Assembly (NCBI RefSeq): GCF_040115645.1
Contig: NC_089574.1
Coordinates: 806,001-870,000, forward strand
DNA: 64,000 bases
Source of the DNA: Euwallacea fornicatus
Taxonomy: Eukaryota > Arthropoda > Insecta > Coleoptera > Curculionidae
Direction of reading: 5' to 3'
Shown: one piece after another, positions 11,701 through 26,300 of the stretch
Numbering within the stretch: position 1 is the first letter of the stretch
Layout of the letters: each line of letters begins with the position of its first letter
The notes under the pieces: generated by a model
What the model was told of the DNA's origin: nothing
The model's input: only the letters and a program-made list of their open reading frames with translations
Database searches by the model: none
Program-made: the position numbers and the translations under genes

Positions 11701-14700
11701 AATGGTACACTAAGACGCAAGTTTGTAAAAAGAAAAGCGAGGAGTAGGAATACTTACTTAATATTTTTCCCTACAGTTTTCTGATGTTTTAAGTCAAATA
11801 TTCTCTTGTTAAACTTATCCTGAAACATTACAAGAACTTACGGTTTGCCTAATTTTAATTAACAACAAATTGTGAGTCGTCTTAGGTAGAGTTGTTGAAT
11901 CACGGCTTAAGCTCGATTGACCTAAACCCGACCCTGGAGCATTTTGCCGCTGTTAATGCTTTAATTTATATTGTAGAAAATTACAAGGACAAGGATGGAA
12001 AGGTCTTATCTTCAGTTGTTGAAGACGAAACCAGGGAAAACCTCACTGTGGGCGACCTCAAACGAGAACCAATGGCGGGTAAGGTAAAGTTGGTACTTGG
12101 CTACTTGACGGCCGTCAAAGGAGACCTTAAAGAAAGGCAAGGCCTGGCGATTTCTGGTGCCATTTCTATGGCGGTAGAAGAAGTACGTATACAGCGCCAC
12201 GTCTTTATACGTATAAATCAAGAAAATAAATTTTATTTTATAGATTAACAACGACAAGTACCTCCTCCCCAATGTGAGCCTGGAATTGAAATGGAATGAC
12301 ACCAGAGGTGACACAGTCTTGGCCACCAGGGCCATGACCGACATGGTTTGCGAGGGGGTGGCCGCCTTCTTCGGCCCCGAGGGATCCTGTTACGTCGAAG
12401 CTATAGTATCGCAGGCCAGAAATATACCGATGATCAGCTACGTAAGTTGTTTATTGATTTTGCAATAAATTTTTCATTTCGCTCGCGGATTACCTCACAA
12501 TGTCAATCTTGAAAACCATCGCAAGGTTTGCAAATTGTTGTATGTAAAGCCTTGATATAAATTATTGAAAAGCGGAGCAGGTTTTAACCGACATGTGCAG
12601 AGATGGAAAACGTTCTATTTTTATTAAATGGATGTGCAAGATTTATCAAGTTATTGTTCGTTTTACTGTATTTGCCCCCTGGATGGTACTGTTTCGTGAA
12701 CATTTGGAATCGAGTGCTTTTAAAACTTGGCTTCCCTCTATGTTCCTGCAAAATTTTCTAACAGAATCACTTCCTGTAAGCTCATAGTGTCGATAAATTG
12801 TGTAACTAATCATATATACTTTACCGCCTGCATAATATCCACCTAGCCCATTTCCTTAACATTCAATGGTGTTTCTTCACTTCTAAAAATATCCTTACTC
12901 GCATCTTTGAAGGAGTGTAGTAGCATTTGTAAATGCAAAAAAACTAATTGAGAATAGAATATCTCATTTTGAGCATAAATTTGCTAAGAATGTGGATCCG
13001 CAAGTGCTTCGTTACCGAGGTACAATGCGTTAAAAATGAAAGAATTTTATTTTCAAGTGAAGAAGAAAATTGAAATTTGAGACCAGAGGTAGTCTCTAGC
13101 GCACTACAAAAATTTGAGAGAACTCCAAGAAAATATCACCCTGTAGAGATTTATAATGGGTTGGTTGGTGCCCAACCGGGAGGATTCTCAGAGGTGGCTA
13201 ATGGTCAACGCTTGTAGTAAATAACTCTAATAACTCTCTACTATCTAACACTAGGAACTGTAAATTAAAAAAAAAACTAAAATTTATGTAATTTTTAACA
13301 CTCTGTATCTCGGTATTGAATCATTTGTTGGCCTACAGAAAGTTTTCAAAAATACGCGAATTTTACATCTAATATCAATACCCAGATCCTTGATATTTAC
13401 GACCCAGCAGTTGTTACTAAACATCAAAAACAGTTCCTGTGTTACTTATTGAGCGAGTTTGACCTTTCAAAGCATCTCAAATGTCTGCAATTGTGGCTCA
13501 ATTTTATTTCGAAAACTTGCAAATATTCAGGTCAATAAATAACAAATTCGAAAGTTTGCCAATATTGCTTCACTCTGGACTGAGCTTCGCGCTGTTGCCG
13601 TTTACTGAACTCCAAACCCAAAATTAGGAATTTTTGGATAATTCAAAATTAGACAATCTTCATATTTTTCAGTGATATTCAAAGCATCTGAATCAACTCT
13701 AGTTTCATGTTGAATTTTAAAGAAAATAACGAATATTGAGAATTAAATAATGAATTTTTGAAACGTCGCTAAACTCTTAACAGTTAAATTAACACCAGTA
13801 CTGTACGGAGTGGTACTGAAGGTTTGTTGAGTTCTTTAAGACAGGATTCCTGGAAAAGTCGTTAAAATGTGTGGTTTCTTTGAACTATTATTGACAATAT
13901 ATTGAATTTGATGGCAAACTCTTGTCAAGTTTGTTGGTGCCAAAACCTTTTAAAAACATTCCAGGACATTTAGACTTATTCAGAGAACTAAAGGTAACTG
14001 TCAATGCTGCGATTATCTGAGTCACAAAGACATCGGAGTGACGACCTACCTTGACCGTGATTAAAAAACAAGAAAGCAACGCAGTGTTGCCAATTCACTT
14101 ACCGAACAATTGTGAAACCTTCGGTGAATCTAAATTTTCCAAAATTTTGAGTAAAAATTTATTAAGAAAATATAGAAAATCATAAATGTTAAAGCCGACT
14201 GTTAGGGAAATGCCACTTTCTTCGCCTTTGTCTTACTTTATGGGCGATGCGATGCTATCACTTACTTTCCGAATTTGAGACCGAGTAAAACATGAAATGC
14301 GTCTATTATAAATCTGAGTTTATATTAGTTTGACCTCATGTTATAGTCTAGAAAATAAGCATTGACCATGACGTGACAAATTGCATTTCACTTGACATCC
14401 GTTTGATTGAACAGGTTAACAAGGACGGAAAACTGCGACGTCACGGTCAATAAATATTTTGTAAGCTGTACACTCATTTTCAATTTTTAAAATTCTGAGA
14501 ATTACAGGCAAATGGTAGAGACTGTCAACATTGCCATTCCACGCAGCTAACAAAAAATAAAAGGGGGTCACCATGTTGCCGTTTATCGCGTATTTTCAAA
14601 CCTTTGCCAGAGATTCAGGAAACTCTCGGAAATATCCGGATTTAACTGATGATAAAGGCTCTCATATGATCTTATCTAACTGAAGTTTATTACGTCAAAA

Positions 14701-17700
14701 TATTGTGATTGAGACCCAGAAACCATATACGCAAAAAACTGGCAACGTTGGTAGTGTGCTGACGGATGCGACGAAGTTTAGACCATTACTACAAGGAGTT
14801 TTAACTGGACACCTTAAAGTCTAGATGGGGCAAAAGAAGACAGAATGGTTTGAAACGATTCCGCCATGAAGTCCTTCAATTTTTCAATAAGTCCAAAATA
14901 ATTTTGGTATTCAAAATTCATCACCAGCTTAGACTAGTTTCTCAAAAATTCATTTTTCTATATATTATTTTTTTGATAAAATAGAAAACTGAACCTAGGC
15001 TCAGAGCTAGGAAGTTACCCAATGGCTTGTGAGTAAATTTAATCCTTTTAAGGCATCCGGTCATCACAACATAATTACTACAATGCTGCAGAAGGGACTG
15101 TACATAGTGTACCCATCTTTGAGCTGAATGTTCATCAATAGTATGAACATCTCTGAAGCATAAGAATGGGCGAACACGGTCTTCATTTCAAGTTGGGAAG
15201 AAGCGAGTACAGCGTTGCCAAATCAGTAAATCAGTAAATTTAACAACTTCTCTATTGAAAACTTTGAGAAATACTCTCCAATCCCAAAATCAGGTTGGTT
15301 TTAATGCCTACAAGTTGTAAAAAATTTAATCTCTTCCCTGATTTTGCCAATACCACAGTTTAGCTGTCATCAGCGGTCGTTAAAGTATTGCTTACCGCAC
15401 TCGTTAGTTAAATAACTAGATCTCAAAATAAGGTTTCTTGACGCTGAGGCCTTCAAAGTACGAGTGAATACGAGCTGTCTCCGACTATTTGGAAAATTCA
15501 TTTATTAAAATCATCACTGTCTTATTACCCAAAAGAAAACAAAGATATCTTGCCATGCGAGAAGCTATTTGTTTATAATAAGCCAAAAGACGATGGCTCC
15601 TTTTTTAAATTCTCACTTTACAACAGATAAAAATTAAATGTACTGTCTTGTATTGTTGCATTTACCTTAAATTGTAAAAATCTTTTTAGTCTAATAATTT
15701 ATTTATCTCTTTCAGAAATGTTCGGACTACAAAGCTTCGACCATACCAACCTTCGCCAGGACCGAGCCTCCAGACACCCAGGTACACACTAGTCCTCACT
15801 AAGCCCACCACTCAAGCACACCGCGATTTTAGAATTGTTTGCAAATGTGTGTTTTAGTATCTCGACGGTATTTTAGGTCACCAAATCTATAGTTTCCCTG
15901 CTAAATTACTACAATTGGAACAAGTTCTCGATCATTTACGAGGAGGGTTGGGACACGGTAGCGCATTCCTTGGAGAAGCAGGCGGAAGCTCGGAACATGT
16001 CAGTGCAGCACAAGAAAAACGCTCGTGACCGGCACAAGTGTTGTGAACAGAACTACAAGTGTTGCCAGACCGGGTTCTGGTACGAGTTCATCCAGAGTTC
16101 AAAAAACAAAACGCGAAGTAAGCTCGTTTGCTTTTGCTGCCCAGTGTATCAACATTCTAATCTAAGATTGTTTCAGTTTACGTTTTCCTGGGCACTTCAA
16201 TTTCATTGGTGGATTTCATGGATACCATGCAAAGAGCGCAGTTATTTGAGAACGGGGAGTATATCGTGATTTACGTGGATATGAATACGTATCTGAAGAA
16301 GGAAGTTCACAAATATATTTATAGTAAGTAATCATGTGACTATTCATGCATTATTGAAATCAATAGGGCCTTAATTTTTACAACTGATTATCGAGTTAAA
16401 ACTGACATGTGGAGTTAGTCCCCACGTTGTCATTCTGGGTCATATCGACAGAAAACTAAAACGATATATTTAGAAAACGAAAAATTAAAGTCCATAAGTC
16501 TCTAAATAAAATTGAGCATCTCTACTCTTAGTTAGATTTATGGGCAATCATCATTAGCTTTCATTTTTCTTATGCAGTGTGACCTAAATAAGCATGTAAT
16601 AAATTAAAAACACGAAGAACAGGCAATGTTATCGGCTACTGAAAATCCCGTCATATTGCTTTGCGAAATTGAATATACCGCAGATATTCAAAAATCAGCT
16701 GAATTTGTTTTGCATAAACAAATATACATAGGCAACGGGATGCCGCACCTGCACATAATAAAATAGTTTTATAGAAATATCTCTCAGAACATCTTTGGCC
16801 AGCCCGTTTTCCAGATACAACCCCATTTGATTTTTTATTTCTTACAGTATACATAAAAGAATTATGTTTATTGACTTAACCTTGAAGCAGACGAAGAACT
16901 ACAAAGGGAAATTCTTGAAGCTTCTGACTTCTTTGCATTTCCCACTCTAACTTGTGACAAAATAAAAAAAGAGTTCGAAATGTTAGGTTTTTTCAAAATA
17001 ACTAAGCAACCAAAAATTATTTTTTATGCCTTTTGCACGGTGAAATACTTGTTTCAATACACGACCTTTCTTCCATTTAACCAACCAATTATCTATTATC
17101 GTTTCCGACATCGGTGTTGCTATTACTATATACAACAAATCTTTATTTCCAGTGGAAAGGGGCCATCAACCCATATGGTCTTTCAGCCCGTTCCTATTAC
17201 TTAATATATTTATTTTAAATATGGTGGTAAATTATTGTGCATGAAAATGGGTTAAAGCGTAACTTATTTTGGTATTATAGAGTACAATTTCAGTTTAGAG
17301 ATCGGTTCAAAAGCGATGCATAGTATTCTCTAACAAGTGGCTTTCTCCTTTCGAGAAAGTTAATTAGGAGAATTCCTTTTGCCTCCCAAAGAGCTTACAT
17401 CACCTTCTAGCTGATGAACCTCACTTGACCTTTTACGTTATGGGTTCTCCGTGTGCGATTCATTGTCTTCATTGCTACCATGCTTTTTATTAAGACCAAA
17501 CGTATTCCATCAGCTAGAAAGGCGGAGTCTTAAGTTTTATTTTTGACGCAAACGGAATTCTCCTAATTGACTACCTTGGAAGGAGAAAACCTTTCCTTGA
17601 GAATTTCTACCGAAACAAACGACTTATGTTTTCTTTGGGGTGTATTTATGTATACTCACGTGTTTCATAGAGCCTCAAGAACAATTTGCCACCTTTCAGT

Positions 17701-20700
17701 TAACCGTAGTATATCAAGTAAAACCCAAAAACGAACCAAGACTCTTTGAACGAGCAGGATGTTAGAAAATGAGAAAAATTCGCTATTCAAACAGATATTT
17801 TCTTAACTTTTGAAGGCGATCAGAAACACAAAAAATAATGATGATTCCAAAATCTGAAATTCTGCCTAAAATGTACGTTCAAATATTCTACTGCTGGAGT
17901 TGTTTCCAATATTATACCAGGGAAAGCGACAGTAATAAATTTATTGTTTCCAAAGGTTTCAAGTAATCTGATGCGTCGTTTAACATCAAAGCTCGCCAGC
18001 CTGCTCACGGTGTATCCTTTGCTAGTCTTGTTACTAATGCGATATTTACTTTTTATTCATTTGAAATCTAAGAGCTTTTCTTAAAGTGTGTATGCGCGAT
18101 TTCCAAACCAATTTTTTCCAGCAAATAAAAAAGTGTAGGCTTGCCTATTAGGAGACGTATGCAAAGAAAGAGTTTTAGTAACTTATTAACATCAGCAAAT
18201 TATGCATTTGAAATTAGAATTTAAAACAAGGAAAAAAGGGAAAATCTGGCAACAGTAGTATTGCCCCATATTAGAAAATAGATGATTTATCACGGTTTTT
18301 TTTTGTTTTTTGTTTTTTTTTAATGAGAAAAGTTGCCATACAGATATTCCTCATGACTCATTAAATGACGGGCAATTGATGATAAATTGCCGCTCATTAT
18401 TCACATAAAATTATGATCTGGCAACACCCATTTTGACTCACTAATTGAGCAGACGATTCGACGTGCCTGCTTTGGAACAAAGAAACACGAATACGTTGCC
18501 GTTCATTTTGCAAATGGGATTAAAATCGAAAGAAAACTCATAAAATGGGAAAAAGAAAATGTTGAGACATTTACCTTTGCTGCTGCAGGTGAAACTAAAC
18601 TCGAAAGATGAGAGGAAACGATCCCTGGAACCACGCATTTTTCGTCACTAAATCACAGTCACACTACAGACTTATCATGAGTCTCTGAAACATAAGAACA
18701 CTGGTTTGACGTCGACTCTTTTATTCAGCATAAGAAACGCGTTGCTTGCAGTCCGGCTTACACTCAACTGAATAGTAAAAGAAATTATATCGCTTCGGAA
18801 CATACAAAAAATTTACGTCGTTTTGTAAACACACAGCTCACATGTCTTAAAAATGGATACGTAGGAAACAATACAGGGTGTCCCTGAACTACCTAGCCAA
18901 ACTCCAGGAAGTGGTTCTGCACATCATACGCTACCAAAAATGTAACGTGAAAAGTTTAGGAAAACTCAGCCCACTTTGAGAACATCTCATATTTTGATTT
19001 TTGAGGACTTGTAGTATATTTTAATCTAAATACCCCTTTATCTTCCTCTGCATTGCCGCTACAAAAATTCCAATAGTATAGTTAGAAAGCCAATTAAATT
19101 TCCTATTTTAAATAATCATTGTGAGTTCATCTTATTTGCACTTTGTTGGCTTTCCAGAGGCCTGAACTTAAAGCTTTTTTTTCTGATAAATTTTCAACTG
19201 GCCATTGGTCCAAAAGGTTCCTCATCTTATATAATTTCAAGCTTCATAAAAAAACATCTACAACCAAGTACCCTTCTACCATTATATCGTTTCTTGAGTT
19301 TGCCTTACTTCGAAAAGTAAAGGCGTTGTCAGTTATTGAAAACTCCTCACCCAGAGAAAAGCTATTTGCAAAAAATTTGAAGTACGTTAAAAACACGTTT
19401 GTTCAAAAACTTGTATAAAGAATATGTGCAGGTCGTGTCCAAATAAGTGAAAGGGGAGGAAGGTCGGTTGCGCCATCCGGACCATTCTTCGGAGGCGTAG
19501 GTTCCGCTTCTCTAAACAAGTAAGGCATTTTGAACGTTATTTATAAATTCTTGTAGTGTTTAGTTCAAAATGTTTTTTGACGATAATGCAGCAGCAAGTA
19601 CTTTTTTAAAACCAAATTGACGCATTTGATTTTTTTTTGAAAAATTTTTAAGAAAAACTGAATTTATGCGCGATTTTGCGAACGTCATGTATACTAACTC
19701 AGCTCTGCCGAAGGCATTTTCAACCACGAGTTTTTGTTATAAAGCAGTTGCAGCTTGTTAAAGTCGTCAAAAATGTCAAAGTTTCGTCATTTTGCGCGAA
19801 AATCGTCACTCTTTGGCGTTTTTGAAAGGCTGCAACTCCCTTATTTGTTGTTCGATTTTGATCAAATTTTCAGGATATATGAAGAAAAATCCTCCCTGCA
19901 AGAATGTTAAAACCACATTGAAAAATTTCCACCGCACAAGAAGTTTTCGAAACGGAGTTTTTTTTAAACGCTGGAAAGCACTCTAAAAGTTAAATTTTCA
20001 AAAGTTGCTCGATTACGCAAATTGAGTTTCGGCTTGAATTTTCATTATACAAAATTTGAACAAAATCAGTCAAAAGTTACGGTTTACAGAATTTTTTTTC
20101 GGCTGTACGGATACTTTTTTGAGTGACTGTATTTCTAGAAAGAAATCAAAAACCAAGTAGGTTTATTCCCTTTACCCCTTTAATATATAATTTTGGTATG
20201 ATGCCCTTCAAAGCACGGTACTACACAGAGCGCCACGCTACATTGAGAACACACCCAGACAACAACACAACTACTACTTGTAGCGCGATTCTGACCTCTT
20301 TTCATGTTTGGCACGAACAATACATCTTCTTGTTGGTCTTAGTTTTTTATGGGTAGCTGGAATGTGTGATAAGAAATGTCTTTCAGTTAGACGCAATAGG
20401 TCTTGTTCTTCTGCCAATGGTCTGCCGCCAAAACGTGGAAGTGGAGTATGATATTTGAAAATAATTTCCTTCAGGAGTTGGAAGTGGAACTTCTCGAGAG
20501 GTAAATGGTTGGTAGTAGTAGTGTTGAACTCTTGGCAACTATTTAGAACCGCCACGTCTGCTAAATGGAAAAATGCTTTTTTGTACCATTTTTTGATTGA
20601 TTGAAGAAAGAAGCATATCTGACTGGTCAAGAGCTCCTATATAAGAGTTATAATCTATGATACCCGTTGATTTGAATATCTGACGTCCAGTTTTTCGACG

Positions 20701-23336
20701 TATTCCAACGGACTTTACATTTGGTATATGGCTGGAAGATAACATATTTACTTTTCGTTTATCTTTGTATCTAACTGAAAGAATCTTTCCGCAAGTGCGA
20801 TACGTAAATTCGTCAGTCGATAATTTATCATTTATTTTCGGCACATTTCTACGAGTCGATTTCACAGTCCCACAATCATTTGCTTTCATTTTGTGTAATA
20901 AGTCGACTAAATTAGGGCTTGTGTACCAATCGTCAATATATAGCATATGACCCTTTTCTAAATCATTTCCAGGTAAAACCATCACAATAATTCCTGATTT
21001 CTCAATATCATATCTGTGAGTAAAATCCTTTATATCGCTTGTGGCACCTGCATATATTATGAAATCTCATATGTACACCATATCACAATCGCACAATAAA
21101 AAAAAATTACACCAAATCTGTGGCATTCTGATGGAATGTACTGTCTGAAAAATGCTCTGTAAAAGTAGCAAACTCTCATCTATGCATAAGTTCTTATTTG
21201 CCATTAATTCTTCCTTGAATTTATTTCTCATATAATCAACGATAGCTCTAATTTTTACTAGAGAATCTTTTTCCTTTGGTACATTATCATTTTCTGAGAA
21301 ATGTAGTAATTTCATTATGAGCAAGAATCTGTCCCTTTTCATAAGCGTTGAAAATACTGGTGTAGAAATATAAGGATCTGTAGATCAATAATTATTTATT
21401 TGTTGTTTTTTCATATGTGGCATTAGAAGGGCTGTGGCGAGAAAACAGTATATTTCCCGAGACTCAGCCGGTTTCCCATCTTTTCATACGAGAAAATTCT
21501 GAGTCGTCATTATTACGACATAAAAATCAAAATATTTATTTGCCTCATTTGCAATTACTTGCATTATGTCTGGAGTATAAAAGTATTCAAGAAATTCAAG
21601 CGCAGTTGTACCTCGAATTTTGCAACCTGAATTGCCCTTATCAAATTCATGAGTATCGGGGGAAAATTCATCATCGGTTGTCCAAGTCCAATCAAACCTG
21701 CCATTAGCCGGTGGCATTTGGTGCATTTCAACTTTATCGTCACTACTTCGTATATTGTTTATTGCTTCACCCTGATCCTGGCAAATATGTAATAAATACG
21801 TTAATTGAAAATATTGCCAAATCATAAACTGTTACGTGGTCTGATTCAAGTGATACCTCGTCTGAGCAGAGTTGCTCATATTCTCCGTCACTGCTACTTT
21901 TTGCAAGTATTTCTTCTAGCTCTTTATCCGTCAAATATCTTTTTGTTATGTTTGGAAAAAATATATTAAAAAAAAACAACAAAAACAGATTTCGTTCAAG
22001 AGGTATATGGTACCTACGAAGGCGAATAATGCAATGCGGCCCCTAGCGCAATGCTTGATGGCCTGCGCTTAATTCTTGTTCTAACAGGTCTAATCTAAGT
22101 TTATTACAAGTAAATCCGGCTGGAGCATTCAAAACCAATTTTGTTTTGAACAGCGAGTTATCTCGTCTTGAGCAGTTAAGTGCTCTTCGAGTACACTCGT
22201 TTTGAGCAGTAAAAGGGTTAATTACAAATAGATTTTAATATTTAAACCCCGAAGTTCATCTTAATATCTGTCTCAACATGCGGCTTGAAACGTATAGTAG
22301 CCATCTTTTTTAAATATGTATCATTTCTATTGTGATCTCAACACATGAGAAAAATCTCGCATTTCTTTGTGATTTGATCATCTCTTGAAGACAACCCTGG
22401 TCGTCTATTTTTTCCTTTTATATTTTCAATTTGGCGCATCTTACCGTTCTCTGTTGGACTTGTAATTTCACCTTTTCGACTCACTCATTATTAGATACAT
22501 TTTTTTGACATCAGAATTCGATGAATTGGAGAAATACAAAAACTGCGCGGAACTGTCGGACTACCATAGTCTCATCAATCGGGTCAAATCGCTCTTCGTG
22601 GTGGTACCCACGGCGCCAACGGAGAACTACAAGAGCTTTTCCGAGAGAGTACGAGACTACAACAAAAAGGAACCTTTCAATTTCATGACATCGCAATTTC
22701 CCTCGGAACATGGAAAGCTTTTCGTCTCGTTCGAGAAAGTGAGTATAGTAAAACTACTTCAAATATAATACAACAGTGATGATGTAACCGTACAATCTGT
22801 AGAAAGGCTCCTGCCTTGACCAATAATGGCATTCATGTAACAAAAAATGATTCCCTTGATCTTCATGAACAGAAATTTCCTTGTACTCTCTACTGCATTC
22901 TTTTAATTAAATTTATGCTTCTAGTTTGTCAGCATTTATGCGGCCTATTTATATGACTCGGTGAAATTGTATGCCTCAGCTCTGCATCATTTGCTCTCAG
23001 AACAACCAAATCTCGAAGAAAGCGCGATTCGAGAACTATCGAGCAATGGAACTAAGATTATCGAGACTATCATTAAGATTAATCAAACTTATCGAAGTGA
23101 GTCATTCGTCTTATTCGCTGTAAACACAGAGATTTGAGGAGTGAATGAATATTGCAGGTATAACCGGAGCTGTGATAAAACTAGACAAAAACGGCGACTC
23201 CGAGGGAAACTTCTCAGTTCTCGCCTACAAAGAATCTACTAATTTGCTGTATTTGGGAGGCAGCAATAACTTTAGTTGTTTGTTCCACATGGCACCCGTT
23301 GGCCAGTTCTATCAGTCCGAAGAGTCTGCAAATCCG
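8705..23336 (+). CDS. Gyc76C: Gyc76C exons 1-9: signal peptide and extracellular ligand-binding domain
   Basis: Residues 1-549. Exon 1 encodes a hydrophobic signal peptide (LGLASLLVTLLLCFSDAD). Exon 2 begins with a less conserved segment and then enters the periplasmic-binding-protein-like fold (LVLGYLTAVKGDLKERQG, AISGAISMAVEE). Exon 3 carries the FFGPEGSCYVEA block and exons 4-5 the TIPTFARTEPPD and NWNKFSIIYEE blocks, all typical of ANF-receptor domains. Exon 5 also has a CC...CC cluster (HKCCEQNYKCCQTGFWY) that I associate with the Gyc76C group. The intron between exons 6 and 7 is 6.2 kb and filled with repeats. Confidence 0.93.
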
Positions 23337-26300
23337 GTAAGTAAGTACCATATCTGTCTCCCTACTTTTGTTGTTGTTGTAACTTATTAGTACCTAATTA
23401 CGTTTATTGGTAACCAAATTTCAATATCGAAAGCATATTTGCAGCAATATAAGATAAATCCAAACACTCAAATTAAGTGGCCCGGAGGGAACAAGCCGAA
23501 TGATGAGCCTAGCTGCGGCTTCGACAATAAACTATGCCAAAAGGCGGATACGCACAGAAACAGCATAATAGCAGCAGGAGTACTGGGTATCCTGCTATTC
23601 TGCGCCATGGTGGTCACAGTCAGCATTTATAGAAAATGGAAAATCGAGCAGGAAATCGAGGGCCTACTGTGGAAAATCGACAGGGATGACATTCACAATT
23701 ACTTCGAGAGGGATAACATGGTATCTAGTCCTAGTCGAGTAAATTGTTTAATAATTTCGAAGTACGTTTAACCGGTAACAAATGCTCTTTCAGTTAAGTC
23801 TGTGTAGTGCAAGTGTGACGTCGTACGAGTCCAAGGGTGGTTTGCAAGTGTTTACGACTACCGCGCAGTATCGCGGGGTGGTGGTGCGCATCAAGGAGTT
23901 GTCGTTCTCGCGCAAAAAGGACATATCTCGGGAAGTAATGAAAGAAATGAGACTACTGAGGGACCTGAAGCACGACAACGTCAATTCATTCATAGGGGCA
24001 TGCGTCCTGCCCACCTCGTTGTTGCTAGTCACTGATTATTGTGCCAAAGGAAGTTTATATGTAAGTGCTTGGAGTTGGAAAGGGTGGTTTTGGAGTCGTT
24101 TTTCACTTTCCAGGATATTATAGAAAATGAAGATATTAAGTTGGATAAGATGTTTGTTGCTTCGTTAGTTCATGATCTCATTAAGGTAAGTTTTCTGTCG
24201 GCTTTTTATCTATTGTCTATGTTAAACAACGACAATTCATATTTTATGTATAGATCACTTCTGAATAACTTCACATTTGTCAAATTCGGAAGCGATTCTT
24301 CGTGTTACTGTACTATAGTTCTTATACAAATATACAGAGTGTAATATATCATCATGGAGACATTTAAAAAAATTTCCAGTGGTTCAGAGTAAACCAGTTG
24401 TGACGATTGTCTCTTCATATTGCGTGAATTTGTTGGTCTTTTAATTATTTTTGTCATATGTGTTCGTTCACATAGTAATCTTTTATTTATTAGTTCAGAC
24501 TAGATGGTTCAGTATAGTTTCTGGACACCCTGTATTGATTAGAACCAGAGATATCGCTTAATTATTTTATTATTTAATTAATTAATTATTTATTTATTTA
24601 ATTCTTTCGGTGCTAATCGTTATGAAGAGTAGGAAAAAGTGAAAAAATTGATTTGTCGTTGTTTTAACAACTGAACCTGCATAACTAAGTAAATTATATT
24701 TTTACCAGGGAATGCTATATTTACATAATTCCATGTTAGTGTGCCATGGTAATCTCAAGTCATCCAATTGTGTTGTAACTAGTCGGTGGGTGTTGCAAGT
24801 GACCGATTTCGGGCTGATCGACTTACGTCAGTTGGCCGCGTTGGAAAGCGAGGAGGAACACCAAACTTATAGAAGTAACACTAATCATTCCTATATAATT
24901 AAAATCAATCTCAACATTCAAACATATTTAGATATGTTGTGGAAAGCGCCCGAACTCCTTAGGGATGGAGAGCTCTGCGCTCGTGGTACCCAAAAGGGTG
25001 ACGTCTACGCATTCGGCCTAATACTGTACGAGATATTGGGCCGAAGGGGCCCTTTCGGGCCGGTGAATTCTGAACCGAAAGGTAGAATTATCAGACTATT
25101 TTTTATTCTTAACTGAAAAAACTTTTTCAGACATCGTAATATCAGTAAAAGAGCCTAGAGAAGGTCAACCCTTGACGAGACCGGATGTTGAACTCCTCTA
25201 CGATTCGGAAATTGGCTGTGATGGATATGTGTTAGAGGTGATGCAAGAATGCTGGACTGAAAATCCCGATTCGCGGCCCGACTTCCCTAGTATTAGATCT
25301 AGGCTTAAGAGAATGAAAGACGGAAAGTGAGTGCATTACTGCGTTCAAAGAAACGAAGCATTGAGTTATTGTTTTTAAAGGAGTAAAAACATTATGGACC
25401 AAATGATGGATATGATGGTGACGTACGCTAATAATTTGGAAGAATTGGTGAACGAGAGGACGAGATTACTGTATGAAGAGAAAAACAAGACAGAGGATTT
25501 GCTTCACCGAATGCTGCCCAAGTTAGTAATGCAGTCCTTCCCGGCTTTCAAATAACAACTGACTTAAATAATTTTTAGACCCGTAGCGGCAAGACTTACG
25601 AAAGGATACGGCATCGAACCGGAATCCTTCGACTTAGTTACAATATATTTCAGCGACATAGTAGGTTTTACTGCCATGTCCGCGGAAAGCTCCCCCTTAC
25701 AAGTAGTTAACTTTCTGAATGATCTCTACACAGTATTCGACAGGATTATCAAGGGCTATGATGTGTACAAGGTGGAGACCATCGGCGACGCTTACATGGT
25801 GGTAAGTGACGATTCACGTTAGGTCAAAATGTTAGATAAAAGGAGAAAATTTACTAAGGTGTCTGGATTACCTATACGTAACGGCGACACTCACGCTGGT
25901 GAAATCGCTTCGATGGCCTTAGATCTGTTAGCTGCCGTCAAAAGTCATTGCATTGCACATAGACCACATGAGACTTTAAAACTTAGAATAGGAATACACA
26001 CAGGTAAGTCTGGAGGATCCAAAATAATGCTGAGGTACTTGCGCTCAATGTTATATGTTTCAATTTGATATCAGGGAGGTTTCGATATATGCACCACTAT
26101 CTTAATTTTTTTGAATATATTTTAAAATAGCCCTTTAACCTTCACCCATTGTCCTATTTCAGGTCCGGTAGTAGCCGGAGTAGTTGGACTGACCATGCCG
26201 CGGTACTGCCTTTTCGGAGACACCGTGAACACGGCGTCCAGGATGGAAAGCAACGGTGAACCCTTGAAAATCCATATAAGTATGCAGTGTAAAGAAGCGT

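Larger units (their letters stand above)
16324..22514 (+). other. Gyc76C intron 6, repeat-filled
   Basis: A 6.2-kb intron. It contains a stretch near 16,885-17,000 that reads like a peptide (EADEELQREILEASDFFAF on the plus strand) without a recognised family, a foldback MITE (17341-17588), unclassified repeat-like sequence from an ATACAGGGTGTCCCTG end near 18,873 to about 20,150, and a decayed antisense piggyBac (20180-22217). Confidence 0.5.

Noticed and set aside
18873..20150. Complete DNA transposon between an ATACAGGGTGTCC end and the piggyBac
   Set aside because: Only one terminus was found and no transposase is readable, so borders and class cannot be stated.
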